This document shows, one piece after another, positions 33,127-46,162 of a stretch of DNA of 64,000 nucleotides. The notes under the pieces are model-generated. The model did no database searches and was not told the origin of the DNA. It worked only from the letters and a program-made list of their open reading frames with translations. This stretch comes from Unio delphinus. Its lineage: Eukaryota; Mollusca; Bivalvia; Unionida; Unionidae. The stretch's first letter is position 1. Each line of letters begins with the position of its first letter. The stretch is from assembly GCA_029339505.1 (NCBI GenBank), contig JAQISU010000251.1:2208001-2272000 (forward strand). Reading direction: 5' to 3'. The translations under genes and the position numbers were made by a program.

Positions 33127-33160
33127 AATAAAAAATCATTCGTATGTAAATCTTACGATT

Positions 33161-33442
33161 TTGATAATTAAAATAATAACAACAATGTATCAGCACGCAC
33201 GAGTATACATCCATGATAATAAACAGCTCGATTCGGAGATTAGAAAGTCATTCGAGGAAACAATCACAGGAGGGTTTGATACAGTCATCGATAAATTCGG
33301 CCATGAAGATTTTCTGTTGACGGATCACCAACGAGAACAAATTAAACGTGATTATGTTACAGTAATTTCATATAACCGCGATCAGATCTTTAATTATGCT
33401 CACTCGTGTATTTCTTTGGAAACCTTGAAAGAAATTTTATGA
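33161..33442 (+). CDS. Conserved 85-residue protein, P3 copy
   Basis: Open frame with the likely ATG at 33185 (MYQHARVYIHDNKQLD). Same protein as at 29223-29525, there on the opposite strand. No cysteines, no signal or membrane segment; mostly helical by composition. Intact while its neighbours are broken, but short enough that this may be chance. Confidence 0.6.
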   Translation: MIIKIITTMYQHARVYIHDNKQLDSEIRKSFEETITGGFDTVIDKFGHEDFLLTDHQREQIKRDYVTVISYNRDQIFNYAHSCISLETLKEIL

Positions 33443-33499
33443 TGGAAATAGCAATAGTAAAAATAATAATAACAATAACGAATAATAATGAATTTTTAT

Positions 33500-34371
33500 T
33501 ATATTTTGAAATTTATTTCTGAATTTTTTTTACAATAACAATAATAACAATAATGCCGACAAAAGCAGTATTGTCGAGCTATGACATCGCAAAATAATTC
33601 AAGTAAAATATTAAAAAACCTATCGCGGAGTTCGCTTCGATGTTTCTCGTTGGTTATAATTGTACTTATGATATTTAAAAAAAATCTTCGACGTCTTACA
33701 AAATCAGAAAACATTATACCTGTCCAACAATCAGAAATCATTAAACAAAACTCCGCGGTGAATTTTATGCAACCTGAGGATGGATTTAACAATAAAGCAC
33801 AATCAGAACTTAAATTTTTAATCATTAAAAATCAGATCCGGAAAAATCAAATTCGGAACTTCGAAATAATATTATTATTAAAGAACGCGCAATTGAAACA
33901 TTACAATCGGAAAACTCAGCAGTGAAAACAGCCAACAACAAAGTGAATTCCACGTTGAAAAACTTAGCACCGTTGAAAATCACCCACAATGAAATGAATT
34001 CCGCTCTGCAACAACAAATAGAGGAAAATTCTACATAGAAAAATTCTCGCGATGAAACAGATTCCACTATAAAAGATCTAAAACAACAACAAACCGCGAA
34101 CAAAGTAATATCAAAATATCAATCCGATATAAACAAATTAGGAAAGGAAAATCATTTATTAAATAATTCAGCCCTGGAGGAAATTTTGCAATATTTTGAA
34201 ATAGCGCAGTGGGTAAACAAGTAGATGAATTACGACAACGAATAAAAAATCAACTAGAAAAACCAACAACGGAAAAAAAACAACGAGAACAACAAATACA
34301 ACAACAACGTCAACAACAGCGAGAACACCGACGAGAACAAAAATTTGATTTAAACTTGCCTAAGAGATAAT
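33500..34371 (+). pseudogene. Gln/Lys-rich coiled-coil region, P3 copy
   Basis: Frames are interrupted, but composition is uniform (Asn, Lys, Gln, Glu) ending with QQRQQQREHRREQKFDLNL and a stop at 34369-34371. Occupies the place of the basic coiled-coil gene of P2. Low-complexity sequence makes homology uncertain. Confidence 0.35.
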
Positions 34372-34659
34372 AGCGGAGGAACAACGTGAACAATTATGAA
34401 GAATATCTAATTGTTCCATCGACGAATTTCCACTGAAGAAACAAGAACAAGAAACAAGATGATTTTAAAAAGCTTACCGGGTAGTAAAAAAAATAATCAA
34501 AACAATAAGTATTGTTATTGTTGTTATTATTATTTTAAAAATAATCGTAAACGAACGATAATTACAATGATAATTATGTTATTGTTATTACCATTTTTGT
34601 TTTATTTTGTTTGTGAAGATTTCTGATTTCATAATTTATTCTCGTCGTTGAAAAAATTT

Positions 34660-34991
34660 TCAATCCAACATCATATTTTCGAACACTTCGATTATAATCT
34701 TTTGTCGTCGTTGTTCCTTGAAAATATCAGATATTTTTTTGATAAGCTTTGAAACCGGCACTAGCAATTTCAATTTATCATATTTTGCTAGACGATTTTA
34801 TCTCGCGCTTTTGTCATTATTTTCATGATCCTTTACTCATTTTTATGCGATGGTATACCCTTATCTCTCATTGATTTGACACCTGCGTATTCCTCGGTGA
34901 TGATTTCACTGGTGAATATTTTATTATCACCGACCAGATGTTTTACTCGGTAAAGTTCGATTATCAACTCTGCGATATTTTCGTCGTTCAT
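34660..34991 (-). pseudogene. gX, P3 copy
   Basis: ATG at 34989-34991 followed by MNDENIAELIIELYRVKHL and FTSEIITEEYAGVKSMRDK, ending MMLD at the TGA at 34660-34662. Internal stops and a frameshift near 34800. Mirror image of the P2 copy. Confidence 0.6.
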
Positions 34992-35334
34992 ATACCTATA
35001 GAAAATCATATGTTTAATTGATAGTATGTCTCAGACAATTCATTGTATATTTTTTTAAAATATGTTTCTTATTCTACGACACATATCATATTCATGTCAA
35101 AAATTCCCATTGTGGTCATACAAATAAAGAGTTGCAAAAAAACAATTATAACGAGAAATTATACAACCTCGTTGACAAATTATTGTATCGTTGATATATA
35201 GCGATTCAAAACAAATTATTCGTCAAGGTGTTGGAGCGATGATACGTCATTGATTTTCTATCGAATTCCGCACGTGCATTGTGTAAATTTTGTTGCGCTG
35301 ATAAGATTGGTTCTCGTCGATTGAGCTGTCATCG

Positions 35335-35755
35335 TTATATTACATTCAAGTGAATAATGTACGCAGAAGTAAATAATACACATCGCTGACAAATATTATA
35401 ATGTTTACCAGCAGAATTCGTGGACGGAAAATATCTTATATCGCTGTCCATGAATGCTATTACAGGTCGTCGTTGTTGAGATTTAATTTTTGGTGCTGAA
35501 TTAAGGTAATTATCGCTCAATGTAACAGCTATACGCGATTATCCAAAATATCTCTATAGATATGATCATCAACAAGACCATCACCAATTGGTCCACTATA
35601 ACACTCCCCCAAAAAATCGATGAGCTCGATATGATTTTTTTGTCCTCCTTTCCAGAAACCAATCAACATATAATAACCTCCCTCTTATACCGATAGACAC
35701 AATTTTTATTTTAGTTTGCGATGCCTCATAATCCCCCGCTTTGTAATCGCTGTAA
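35335..35755 (-). pseudogene. HNH_3 homing-endonuclease-like protein, P3 copy
   Basis: Fragments: DGLVDDHIYRDILDN (HNH_3 core with one His lost), then QQRRPVIAFMDS and STNSAGKHYNICQRC (NUMOD1-like). Aligns end to end with the P2 copy in inverted orientation. Confidence 0.65.
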
Positions 35756-35764
35756 AAAACGAAT

Positions 35765-35840
35765 TCAATTTAATTCATTATAATCTATTAGGCAAGCATT
35801 ATTTAATTTCTTTTCACGGTGTTTTCCTGTAATACAGCCA
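35765..35840 (-). pseudogene. Cysteine-rich protein of P3, 3' part (split by P4)
   Basis: Reads CITGKHREKKLNNACLIDYN to the TGA at 35765-35767, matching the end of the P2 gene (YITGVNRAKQLKHSFA). The 5' part resumes at 53511 on the other side of P4. Confidence 0.7.
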
Positions 35841-36074
35841 AGTAGTAGAGAGTGTGAACAGACCATGTTTTCAAATAAAAGTAAAGCCTCCACGGAAGAG
35901 AGGGCGAACCCATCTCTGATATTTGTCAAACGAAAGCCTATTTTTTGTCTAGCTATTTTAGATAAACTAATATATGACAGTTTCGATTACGTACGAGGTT
36001 TCTATTTGTCAACCCAAGAAAGTTGCGTCAAGCACAGAGGTATTTGTTTTAGTGGTTTTGTTAGTGGTTATGAA
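35841..36074. repeat. P4 left terminal inverted repeat
   Basis: About 234 bp from AGTAGTAG to the ATPase stop. The reverse complement at 53244-53510 shares the outer 24 bp, GAGGGCGAACCCATCTCTGA, ATATTTGTCAAAC and GGTTTCTATTTGTCAACCC in the same order. It contains TTTGTCAA words in direct orientation and a GAAACT-based fold-back. Confidence 0.8.
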
Positions 36075-36819
36075 TTAACCAAATATAAGATCACGTCCGA
36101 TACGATATCTTGATCTAGGATCATGCAAATGTATCGTTATAAATCCATGCGGGCTTGATGTAGCAACACTAAGAAATTTCTAAAATGAATTATGTCCATA
36201 TCTCACTCACAGCCTGACTATCAAGAAGAACAGACGTGGAGCTCCGCTCAGGAATACTCTCCACGTGCAGCAGTAACCAGTTACCTGAATTCGAATTCAC
36301 GCTACTCCAGCCGTCCACCCTACCCGTTTCCAGCCTCGCTGACTGAATAACTATATCCCTCAGCCTAACTACAACAAGGATACCGGATTATAGTTAATTC
36401 AACTATCAACGTTAATTATCATGTATTTTATTAAGACTTCGGGTCAATTCAAACTTTGTGCTGTTTTTGCCTTAACATGAAAATTCTTTCTCCTCAAGCC
36501 TTTCATCACTAAGCTCCCTTCATTTAATTTGTCAAATTCTTAAACTTTCCAATCTCGTGTGACAATTCAAGCAAATTAAATTACTTCTTTATCTTGTTTT
36601 GAATTCTTCCTTTTGACGCTTGCCATAATTCCAACCTTATTTTTAACTCAATATACTTCGGCTTAACAATGGAAAATAAATCCTGTAAACAAGCGTTTAG
36701 ATTTAGAAACTGTCTTGCATCTAACGGTAACATTCTCAAGAAAAGGGTTACTCAAATAAACATAAAATTTTATAAAGAAGCCTTGACCAACCTTAAAATA
36801 GGGTAAATTGACTTTACCA

Positions 36820-38513
36820 GAAACACGCGACCAAAAGAGGTGCCAAAAACTCAGTTAAAGTTCATTTCTACACTAGACCTCAACCTAATCAGAAAGGAAG
36901 CAGAGAAACTTAATCCTCTCTCTCCAATTGAGTTTAATTTATATGATAAAACTATTAATGATGATGCACTGGACACAACTTTACCCCAAAGCGACTCCAG
37001 TGTAAACAATACACCAACCCCCCCAATATTCCATCATGACCGCCTCCCCTACGAAAAAATCAGTAGGAATCACTTTGTATAGGTCCACTTACGCCCAGGT
37101 CACTAACTCTAACGTGAACCATGTGCGCCAGCTGAAGACAACTGCTCCCAAGAGAGTTCGCAGAACGCCTGAAGCACACAAGGTCGCTAAAGCTACCGTA
37201 GTGCACTCAAGTCAAACACCAGGACGGTCTAAATTGCTGACAGAGGAAGATTTGATATATCCCTCTCGGAACCCTAAAAAACAACCCTCCTTACAAACCA
37301 ATAGGAAATCGAAGGCATGGAAAGGAATAAGTAAAGGCAAAGGACCGTTAAACCCTAAAAAACGGCCCTCATTAAAAAAAGCAACCAAAGAAACAACAAA
37401 ATCGGCAAATGTCAAATCAGGCATATACGCAAACCTACTATGGCTTCAACTTGTATCAACAACTCAACCTTAGATAAGAAACGTAAAAACAAAATAAACT
37501 TTCACAGACTGGATCTGACGCTCTATTCCAAGAGTAAAACATCTAAATTTACAACTTAACCAAAAACAGTTTGGGAAGAGACATACTTAAAACTCACCCA
37601 GGACAGTGCCAAATAATTAGGTCGAATCAACAATATATCATCCTACATTGTTGTACAAAGGGCCAAGTAGCAAAATACCATGAAATCCAAGAGCTATGTG
37701 GTATCCCAGTTACCGTAGAACCCCATAAACAGTTCCAAAGCTCTATTATTATTCATACTGACAACAACAACCAAAAATCCAAGAAGACCACCACCACCAC
37801 AAATGAAATCCCCCAAAGGTGCACTTATAAATCAGTACTAAAACTAACAGGTACATTAGGTGTACGAATCAATCAGGGGATAGAGCACAAGTTAAAGGAA
37901 GGAAGAACCAAATTTTGAAAAATTAGGAAAGAAACAAACCAAAACAAACATCACTGTACTGGAAACATCAACCCAACTGCCTACATTAATTAAATTAGGA
38001 AACGTAGGTGCCAGATATAGGATCGAACCATACTTAAATAAACCAAGATTCTGCCCCAAGTGCAAACATTGGGGCCATTACAAGGCTAAATGTAAATTTG
38101 AGGCCAAGTGTAATAAATGCGGGGGGCCCCATAAAGAGGAATGTAAAAGAGATATCCCAAAATGTGCTAACTGTGGAGGCCCACATTTACCGCAATCTCC
38201 TTCCTGTCCCTCTACAATTTGGGAAAAAAACATAGTAGGTATAATGGACACAGAACATTGCAATTATAACACAGCTAAAACCAAAATTGACAAAGCCGTC
38301 CTATTTAAACAAATAAAGCAACCCAATTTGAACATAACAAACGATAGACGCAATAACAAAAATACAAACAAAACAAACCATCAGGCTGATAAATTCCAAG
38401 AACTGGGTGACGTCATCACTCGACTGAACAAATTGATTGAGGATATCACCTTTGACACTATAACACATAAAACTATCCTATCATCAATCAATAATGTTCG
38501 CACCCAAATTTAG
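36820..38513 (+). pseudogene. LINE ORF1, gag-like RNA-binding protein
   Basis: Four frame segments. The central part (37571-37918) is a gag-like globular region. Zinc knuckles at 38055-38215 read CPKCKHWGHYKAKC, then CNKCGGPHKEEC and CANCGGPH. The protein coats LINE RNA. Frameshifts near 37050, 37480 and 37918; stop at 38511-38513. Confidence 0.8.
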
Positions 38514-38564
38514 CACCATATTACAATAAACGATCCTAATAAAAATTGCTAGTTCAACTCAAAG

Positions 38565-41500
38565 GGACGTTATTATAAGGCAATGGAATGCAAGAGGATT
38601 GTCAGGAAATATTAACGAACTTAAACTCAAAATAGGTAACTCTAGCTATCAACCTGACATCATTTGCATTCAAGAAACTAAACTTTCCGCAAATTCGAAA
38701 ACATTGCCATCAATACAAGGATACTCTCCTGGCTATTTCCAACATCGAAAGGAAGGTCACGGGGGTGGTTTAGCCATATTTATAAAACAAAAACACTCTA
38801 CCATCTGTTACGCTACTACCTATAACATCCCAGGAAATTAGTAACACACTAATAGAAATACAATCCCTATTAGTCAATACAAGAAACCATCAATTATAAA
38901 TCATAAACGTATATGACCCAGGAGGGGGTACTAAGATTAAACATAAATTAGCGTTCAAAGAAATAACCAAAATCATTGGGACCGGGCTTGCAATCATCTT
39001 TAATGCCCATAATAAGCTATTAGAGGAGAAGAGGTGACGGATAGGATGGGTACCTGGGTGGAAGAATGGATCAATTACTCCACCCTTATTATCCTTAATG
39101 ATGGTGCTTAGACCAGACTTAGTCCGGTCGACGGCACCGTGTCCGCCATTGACCTCACCCTAGGCACACCCAGACTGGCACAAGTGGCTAAATGGGAGGT
39201 GGAGCAATCTGACCCCATGGGGAGCGACCACTTCCCAATAATCACCACTCTACAGATGACTGTTCAGTGCGAACTCGATGATAAAATACCCAGGTGGAAC
39301 TACTCAAAAGCTGATTGGGAAACTTTTCAGGAAATACTCAATAATGTTAGCCCGTCAGATATAGAATCAAAAGATATTGACATCGACTACGATCACCTAA
39401 TTAAGGCCATAACTCAAGCTGCCACCAACTCTATCCCCAAAACTAGTGGATAACCAAGACAACTTAGTGTGCCATGGTGGACATGGTGGACAGAAGAAAT
39501 TAAATGAACTAGACAGGACAAAATTAGAGCTTTAAATAAATTTAAAATATCAAATATTACTACTCACTTCCAAGAGTACAAAAATTTCGATAACAAGCTC
39601 AAATATCTAATAAAGCAGTCTAAAGGAAACACTTGGAAAAAATACTGCAACACTATTAATTTTAGAACTAACTCTAAACAAGTGTGGGATAAAATCAGGA
39701 CCATAAAGGGAAAGAACATAAATGGCACCCCAAAAATCAATAATATCTGCAATCAGAAAGAAAAAGCTGAATCATTAGCAAAACATTTTTAAAATATGAG
39801 CATCAATACTAACCACACTACTGAATTCCAAAACCATAGAACTAAAACTGAAATTAAATTCTGCCATCTATTTGAAGACCAGGGACCAATAAATAAATCA
39901 CTCAACAAAGATATTACCATATATGAATGGTACCAGGCGCTCAAATCCAAACATGAAACTTCACCTGGGGAAGATCAAATAGGTTATACAATATATAAAA
40001 ACTTACCTAGCAATATGGTTATGATAATAATAAACATGCTAAACATAATTTGGCAAACAGGGAAGTTACACAAAAAATGGAAAACAGCGATAATTATCCC
40101 CATTTTGAAACCTAACAAAGATAGGAATAACATTAACTCATATAGACCAATTTCACTTACCAACAATATCTGCAAAATCATGGAAAAAATTATCACTAAC
40201 AGACTCAAACACCACATAGAAAGCAATAACTTGATATCTCCAAACCAATGTGGTTTTAGAAATAAAAGATCTACTACGGAACAATTAATTAAATTGGAGT
40301 TCGCCATTAAATTAGCATTTAATAATAAACAGAGGACTAATAGAAACTTAATTGCGGTTTTTCTAGATCTTGAAAAAGCGTTTGATCTGGTGTGGACCAA
40401 AGGATTAATAGCCAAATTAAATCATTATGGCATTACTGGTCGCATATTTAATTGTATACAAAACTTTTAAACAGACCGCAAAATTATAACTAGGGTTGGA
40501 GCTACTTATTCTGAAGAACACTCCCTTGAAAATGGGACTCCCCAAATCAGTGTCCTCAGCCCCACCCTCTTCAACCTCATGATTAATGATCTTGACTCTA
40601 ATTTCGCCTCACCCTCAATAGGATTATCACAATTTGCAGATGATAGTGGACTATGAAGAGCAGGAAACCCCTCCAACCACACTCATATGGCTGAAATGAA
40701 AACAAGTCTAAATAACATTGGCAAATGGGCTGACAAATGGGGATTTAAACTGTTGCACCAAAAAACGGTAGCTGTACTGTTCTCACCTTATAGAAAAAAA
40801 ATATTATAACCCAGCCTCCAAATTCAAAATAAACAAATAAAAATCGTTAAAATAGCCAAATTTCTGGGTATGTACTACGATGAACACCTAACGTGGGTAT
40901 CTCATATTGATGATCTAGTCAAAAGGTGCAATCTTGACTTGAACTTACTTAAAAGCCTCAAAGGAACCCAATGGGGTGCTAACGAAGAAACAATGATGAC
41001 TCTATATAGGGCCTTAATTAGATCTAAACTCGACTATGGATGCCAAATTTACAACACGGCCTCCATAACCCAACTTAATAGATTAGATAAAATACAGAGG
41101 AATGCCCTACTCATAGCAACTGTGGCATTACCATATACATCTACAGCAGAGTTGCAGGTCTTAACAGGAGAACCGCCATTACGGCTTCGAAGGCAGGAAC
41201 TCATGTTGAGATACGCAAGTCGACTGTCCACCCACAATAAAACACACCCAACTCTAGTAGCTATCAACAAATGCAAACTTCATTTTAGGAAAACTATTAA
41301 AAATCAGTCATCCTTTGGCAGAATAGTACATGAATTAAATCTACAACTCCCAGTAGATATATTCCAAGTGGAAACTGACCAAATATTTGATAAAGAACCT
41401 TGGAATAGTACATCAATTAAACTAAACATCTCCCTTATAGACAAAGGTAAAAAAGAAAATCAGCAACATTATTTAAAAACAGCTGCAATGGAACTAATCA

Positions 41501-42396
41501 ACAACCAATATAAAAACTATACTCATATATTCACGGATGTTTCCAAAATCAACAACCCCTTTAAAACAGCTGCGGCTTGGGTCATTCCAGCACTCAATAT
41601 CAAAATGGGCAGCCGCCTACCGGATCACTGCTCCATTTACACAGCTGAATTCTGGGCCATCCTGGAACCTTTAAAATGGACACTAGAAAACAAACCAGAT
41701 AAGACCTTGATTATTAATGATTCACTAAGTGTCCTAAAATCAATACAATGCGATAATACTAAATCAAGAGAAAACTTTCTTATTCAAATTGACCAAATAA
41801 TTAAAATACTCGATACTCAAAAACATAACAGTAGAGTTTATATGGACACCATTTCACATCGACATAGAAGGCAATCAATTAGCTGACCAATTAGCCAAGA
41901 ATAAACTCACTGATCCTAATTACATGCCACTAAAGTATAGTCCAACAGAAATTAACATTTTAATCTATACACTGATAAATCAAAAGTGGCAAAATGATTG
42001 GAACCAAAATAAAGAAGGGAGATTTTTACTTAGTATTGTCAAAGAAGTCAATAGAAATATCCTGATACCCAGGTGCAGCAGTTATGAACAATCTAAAATA
42101 AATAGGATAATTCTTGGAAAAACAAAATTAGCTAATAGTTTTTGAAAATATATAGGAACTTTTTCCGCACAACATCAACTGCTTCCACTGTAACGTACCT
42201 GAATATCTGTACCATATATTCAATATCTGTAACAATACGCAAAAAGAAAGAGACCTATTTATAACTAAACAATTAGAACTTGTCGCACCAAGTACATATC
42301 CAGAAATAATTCAAATTATGCAACACAAACCCTCAAAGAACATACTATAATATAATTGAATTTCTTAGAACTACAGGGCTAAAGGATAGAATATAA
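38565..42396 (+). pseudogene. LINE ORF2: endonuclease, reverse transcriptase, RNase H
   Basis: EEP endonuclease from about 38570 (IIRQWNARGLSG, ICIQETKL, GGGLAIF; GSDHFPI near 39215). Reverse transcriptase with SYRPISLTNN (about 40140), FLDLEKAFD and the active site FADD (40633-40644). RNase H near 41520-41880 with FTDVSK (usual Gly changed to Val), TAEFWAIL, NDSLSVL and, in another frame, EGNQLADQLAKN. The last domain is CFHCNVPEYLYHIFNIC. Multiple stops and frameshifts: not active. Confidence 0.88.
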
Positions 42397-42480
42397 GTAT
42401 AACACCATATCATCCATAAGTGAATGAATGTTTTACTGGTACCTAAATATGCATATAAAATAATATTGTTCTAAGGGGAG

Positions 42481-43470
42481 GGAAGCGTACGGGGCCAAAA
42501 GGGATTCGTTACCCTTAAGGGAGCCCACCTACACTACGCTGGGTATAACGTTCCCATGGCGGCTCCAGAGCAACCTAACCTAATGGAAAATAATATCGTT
42601 ACGAGGGATGGAAGCGTACAGGGCCAAAAGGGACTCGTTATCTCTTAAGAGAGCCCACCTACACTACGCTGGGTATTTCGTTCCCATGGCGGCTCCAAAG
42701 CAACCAAACCTAATGGAATGGTAAAATAACATGGAACAATAAAAATATACCTAACATAAAAGAAATGCATAAAGGTATACACATCAAAAGTTATATTAAC
42801 TACCAGTTATACAATCAATACGGCAAGCGTCTTACCTCAGTTCTTCTGTTATGCTTCTAAATTCTTCCTTCTATATAACCCCACTGACAACATCTCATAA
42901 CTTAGTTTAATATTACGAAGATTATAGGCCCCTAAAAAACGCGATACCGCTGTGGTTAAAGTATAACCACTAACACGCGCCTCTAACTATGGTCCCAACT
43001 AGAGTATACGAGGTAGTCTCAAAACCAAGACTATCAGGTTCAGCGACACAATGTTGCAACTAAAAACCTCATCATATATGCATAGGTTTTGACCTCAAAT
43101 TAGATCTTATAAGGTAGTCTCAAACCCAAGACTATCAGGCCCAGCAACACAAGGTTGCAACCAAAATTATGCTAATTTAGAAAATGTCCTCAAATTCATA
43201 CACTATAAAGATCGTTAACCACAAAACTATCAGGCATTGCAGTAACGTAATAACATCATGCATTAACTAAGAATGCAAATAGTTGTCATATGGGGTAATA
43301 TATTCTACACAAAACAGCACAAAGAATTCCAAATTGATAGGGAAATATACGGAAGCAAATTGACGAGGGAGCAAGGATGTTTAGAGTGAGAATCCAAAAC
43401 AAGACACCCAAGATGTATACAGGGAATCATCGTGTGAGTACAGGGTCAAATAAGACACTCAAGAAGTATA
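42481..43470. repeat. Tandem motifs in the LINE 3' region
   Basis: Two copies, 129 bp apart, start GGAAGCGTAC at 42481 and 42610. Further on, AAGACTATCAGG units recur near 43025 and 43125 with a diverged third near 43225, and two AAGACAC-CAAG-GTATACAGG units lie at about 43400-43460. No coding frame; 43471-44162 shows nothing further apart from the ATTC-rich tail. Confidence 0.65.
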
Positions 43471-44699
43471 CAGGAACCAGCCACAGGAGCAGAGGGATAA
43501 TCGGTCAGTAACAAGTGATCATGGGATTCTCCAAAAAAGTCCTCTTTAGCGCTATTGTCTTTCATTGCCTTAATAGGGTCTTCCACTTGATTAAGGGAAC
43601 CCTCCTTGACAAGCTCTATCCTAAAAGCCTAACCTGATCATTTTCGGACCCACCGCTCAAAATTAAAAATCTATTTCTCTCTGATAGTGGCTACCTTTCA
43701 AATGACGTTTATTAGCAAAAGAAATTGTTAGGGACATATAATATGTACACTTTTGTACTAGAAAATTGGCATAGTTAGGAACGTAATTTAATTCTTCAAC
43801 TCTACCATTTGATGAATTGCATCGGTGGATTACACAATTTTGGCATAGGGAAATCCACTAGGAAAACTGGACTGAATTTGGAATAAGCGTACGTACTTTC
43901 GATTGGTTGATAGGTTGAGTGCGTGATGGGTCTATCCCCACTCACCCAGGTCTAACATTCATATCATTATCCCCTTTTTAGGGGTATTATATGACGACCA
44001 AATTAAATAGCGCACTCTGTGCGCATAAATGCCAGGAATATGTGGCACCATTACATCTTCCTGGATAAATTAAATCACTACCATATAAATAAATGGCAGT
44101 GCAAAATAGTGAACATATGACCCTAGTGGCCGGTTTCACTTTAAATCCAACTATTCATTCATTGTCCATATCTCCACTGCACCAGGTCTGGTGAGTATTT
44201 AGTAGCGTATGAATGTAAACTCCATTAAACACAGCAAGAATATTATAGTTATCTATAACCACTTTTGGTATTTGTGTATACCGCTGGGTAATATAATCAC
44301 ATCAGTATTTGTATGTATACCTCTGGAATATATCCTAGCAGGGTTTGCTTGTTTATCCAACATCACATCATCATATACGATTAAATTATTCATGCTTCCA
44401 TCAATAGAATCAACACTCGGTGCTTCTGCAATATCAGTGATAAATTCATCTTCGTCGCATATCGCCTTTGCTCTCTCGTTAAAATCCATGTGTACATCGT
44501 AACATCGCTAATCATCTACAGATGATGCTACCAATTACAATTTTTCCCGTTTTAACCACCTTATTTTTAAATTAAGTAAATATTGCGTCTTGCCACTTTA
44601 AGAGGGTCCGATTATAATCATGTGAATAGAATTAGGTAGCGCTGCATGATTCTTAACAGGTTCTTTTGTTTTTGTCGCATAAAAATCCATTACATTCAT

Positions 44700-44715
44700 G
44701 TTATTATAAATAATT
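44700..44715. promoter_or_regulatory. 16-bp divergent spacer, P4 copy
   Basis: GTTATTATAAATAATT between the ATPase ATG (minus) and the zinc-ribbon-PLA2 ATG (plus, 44716). Near-palindromic and AT-only apart from the first base. Same position as 12062-12078. Confidence 0.6.
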
Positions 44716-45198
44716 ATGGATCTATATTGTGTTAAATGTAACCCGCATACTAGCACAAACGACTTGACAACAATTACAACCACCAGTAACAGATCAGCAA
44801 TTTAGACTTGTTTTTATGAAATCGGGTAATGATTTTAAATAAAGCGAGGTGATATTACAGCAAAATTGACAAAACTAGGGACTCCATAGGCCAAATACCA
44901 AGGAGAAAAACACCTTCCAGGATATTATTACTGTGGTCCTGGAACCAGACCCGATATGCGACTTGATAGCCAAGATGAGCCACGACCCGGAGAATATCCG
45001 ATAAATGCTATTGACGAGACGTGTCATGCTCATTATGATGCTAATAAAAGTAGCAATCTACAACACAGACATATAGCAGATGTAAAATTGATTCATGCGT
45101 TGAATTCTATTAAGAATAAATCTTTCAAGGAATCATTAGCTAACTGGCTAGTAAGATCTGCGATGAAGTGTAAACTGGTATTAGGCTCTGGTATTTAA
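44716..45198 (+). pseudogene. Zinc-ribbon-PLA2-like protein, P4 copy
   Basis: Start MDLYCVKC is kept; the second half of the ribbon is deleted. After a frame change the PLA2-like part reads AKYQGEKHLPGYYYCGPGT, INAIDETCHAHYDANKSSN and ends SAMKCKLVLGSGI at TAA 45196-45198. The catalytic HD is changed to HY. A TAG occupies the Trp codon that is TGA in P1. Seven bases separate it from the integrase ATG. Confidence 0.7.
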
Positions 45199-45205
45199 TA
45201 ACAAT

Positions 45206-46162
45206 ATGGAATCTATTTATTATTCCCCAAGAGGATACTGGCGGGGTAAATCAGCAACTAATAAACTCGCCTACGCGACAAAAGTAAAACATGTTACTGC
45301 GGCAGATTGGTTATCAAAACAGGCGATATGGTAGATTTATCTACCGCCGCCTAAACAAATTAACTTAGCACATTTTGATGTCAGCGTCCCTAATGAAGTT
45401 CATCAGGCTGATATATTATTTCTGCCGCACGATACTGCTAATAAACGGACTTACAAGTATGTGCTAACCGTAGTTGATGTTGCGAATAGATACAAGGAAG
45501 CTCCATTGTTGACGAAGGCGGCATCAGAGGTAGCTTCTATGTTTGAACGAATCTATCGATGAGGTCCTCTGCAGTTTTAAAATCTATTACAGGTTGATCC
45601 TGGCAAGGAATTTCAGGATGTAATGTTATCAACAATGAAGCAATCATAATGTCACCATCCGACGAGGACATACTGCAATACACCGTGATCAGGCTATTGT
45701 TGAAAGATTTAATCGATCATTAACAGAGCAATTGTTTCATTATCAATACGCGAAGGAATTCATCGAAGATTAACGATCTCCTCAATGGGTCAAGAGTTTA
45801 CCATGTGTGATAGCTAGGCTAAATAATGAAATTACTCGAACAATCAATATGAAACCTGTTATCGCGATCAAAAAAAGTATGTACCCGTATAAAACCCGCA
45901 AAATGATTTTTCAAAACAACGAATACTCGGCTATGTCACTGTAAGATATTTATATGAAGCAGGTGAACTTGAATGTGGTAAAGAAAGAGCTACTGACCCT
46001 ATTTGAAATGTCACATCGCATAAAATATCTAACATAGTAAGATCCACGGGTAGACCCGCAATCTGAAGATGAGATTGAACTGCTCCTCAGCGTGGATTTA
46101 CACGTGAACCGTTACTTGTGATACCCAAGGATACATAATTACCGCCGCGTGGTCTTAATTAG
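45206..46162 (+). pseudogene. Retroviral-type integrase, P4 copy
   Basis: ATG at 45206 (MESIYYSPRGYWRG). Catalytic positions: HQADILFL (about 45398), LLQVDPGKEF (about 45590) and DQAIVERFN (about 45695), the last after a frameshift near 45640. In-frame TAG near 45331 and others. The C-terminus ARYLYEAGELE-like to TREP ends at TAG 46160-46162, overlapping the polymerase-HNH stop on the other strand. Confidence 0.88.

Larger units (their letters stand above)
36205..44162 (+). mobile_element. I/Nimb-like non-LTR retrotransposon (LINE)
   Basis: Full-length-looking, about 7.96 kb, flanked by 12-bp target duplications (36193-36204 and 44163-44174). ORF1 with CCHC knuckles and ORF2 with EEP endonuclease, reverse transcriptase, RNase H and a C-terminal CCHC finger. 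RNase H plus an EEP endonuclease points to the I superfamily; Nimb elements are common in molluscs. The 3' end is an ATTC-rich tail. Both ORFs are broken. Confidence 0.88.
36075..44699 (-). pseudogene. Packaging ATPase of P4, interrupted by a LINE
   Basis: The 5' part is 44163-44699 (ATG at 44697-44699) and the 3' part 36075-36204 (stop at 36075-36077); the LINE occupies 36205-44162. Walker B is NLIVYDDVM (about 44375); Walker A is reduced to an IIIGPS-like remnant near 44600. The 3' part ends HLHDPRSRYRIG. The 12-bp duplication TGTCCATATCTC on both sides, single in P5 at 56160, fixes the insertion point. Confidence 0.85.
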
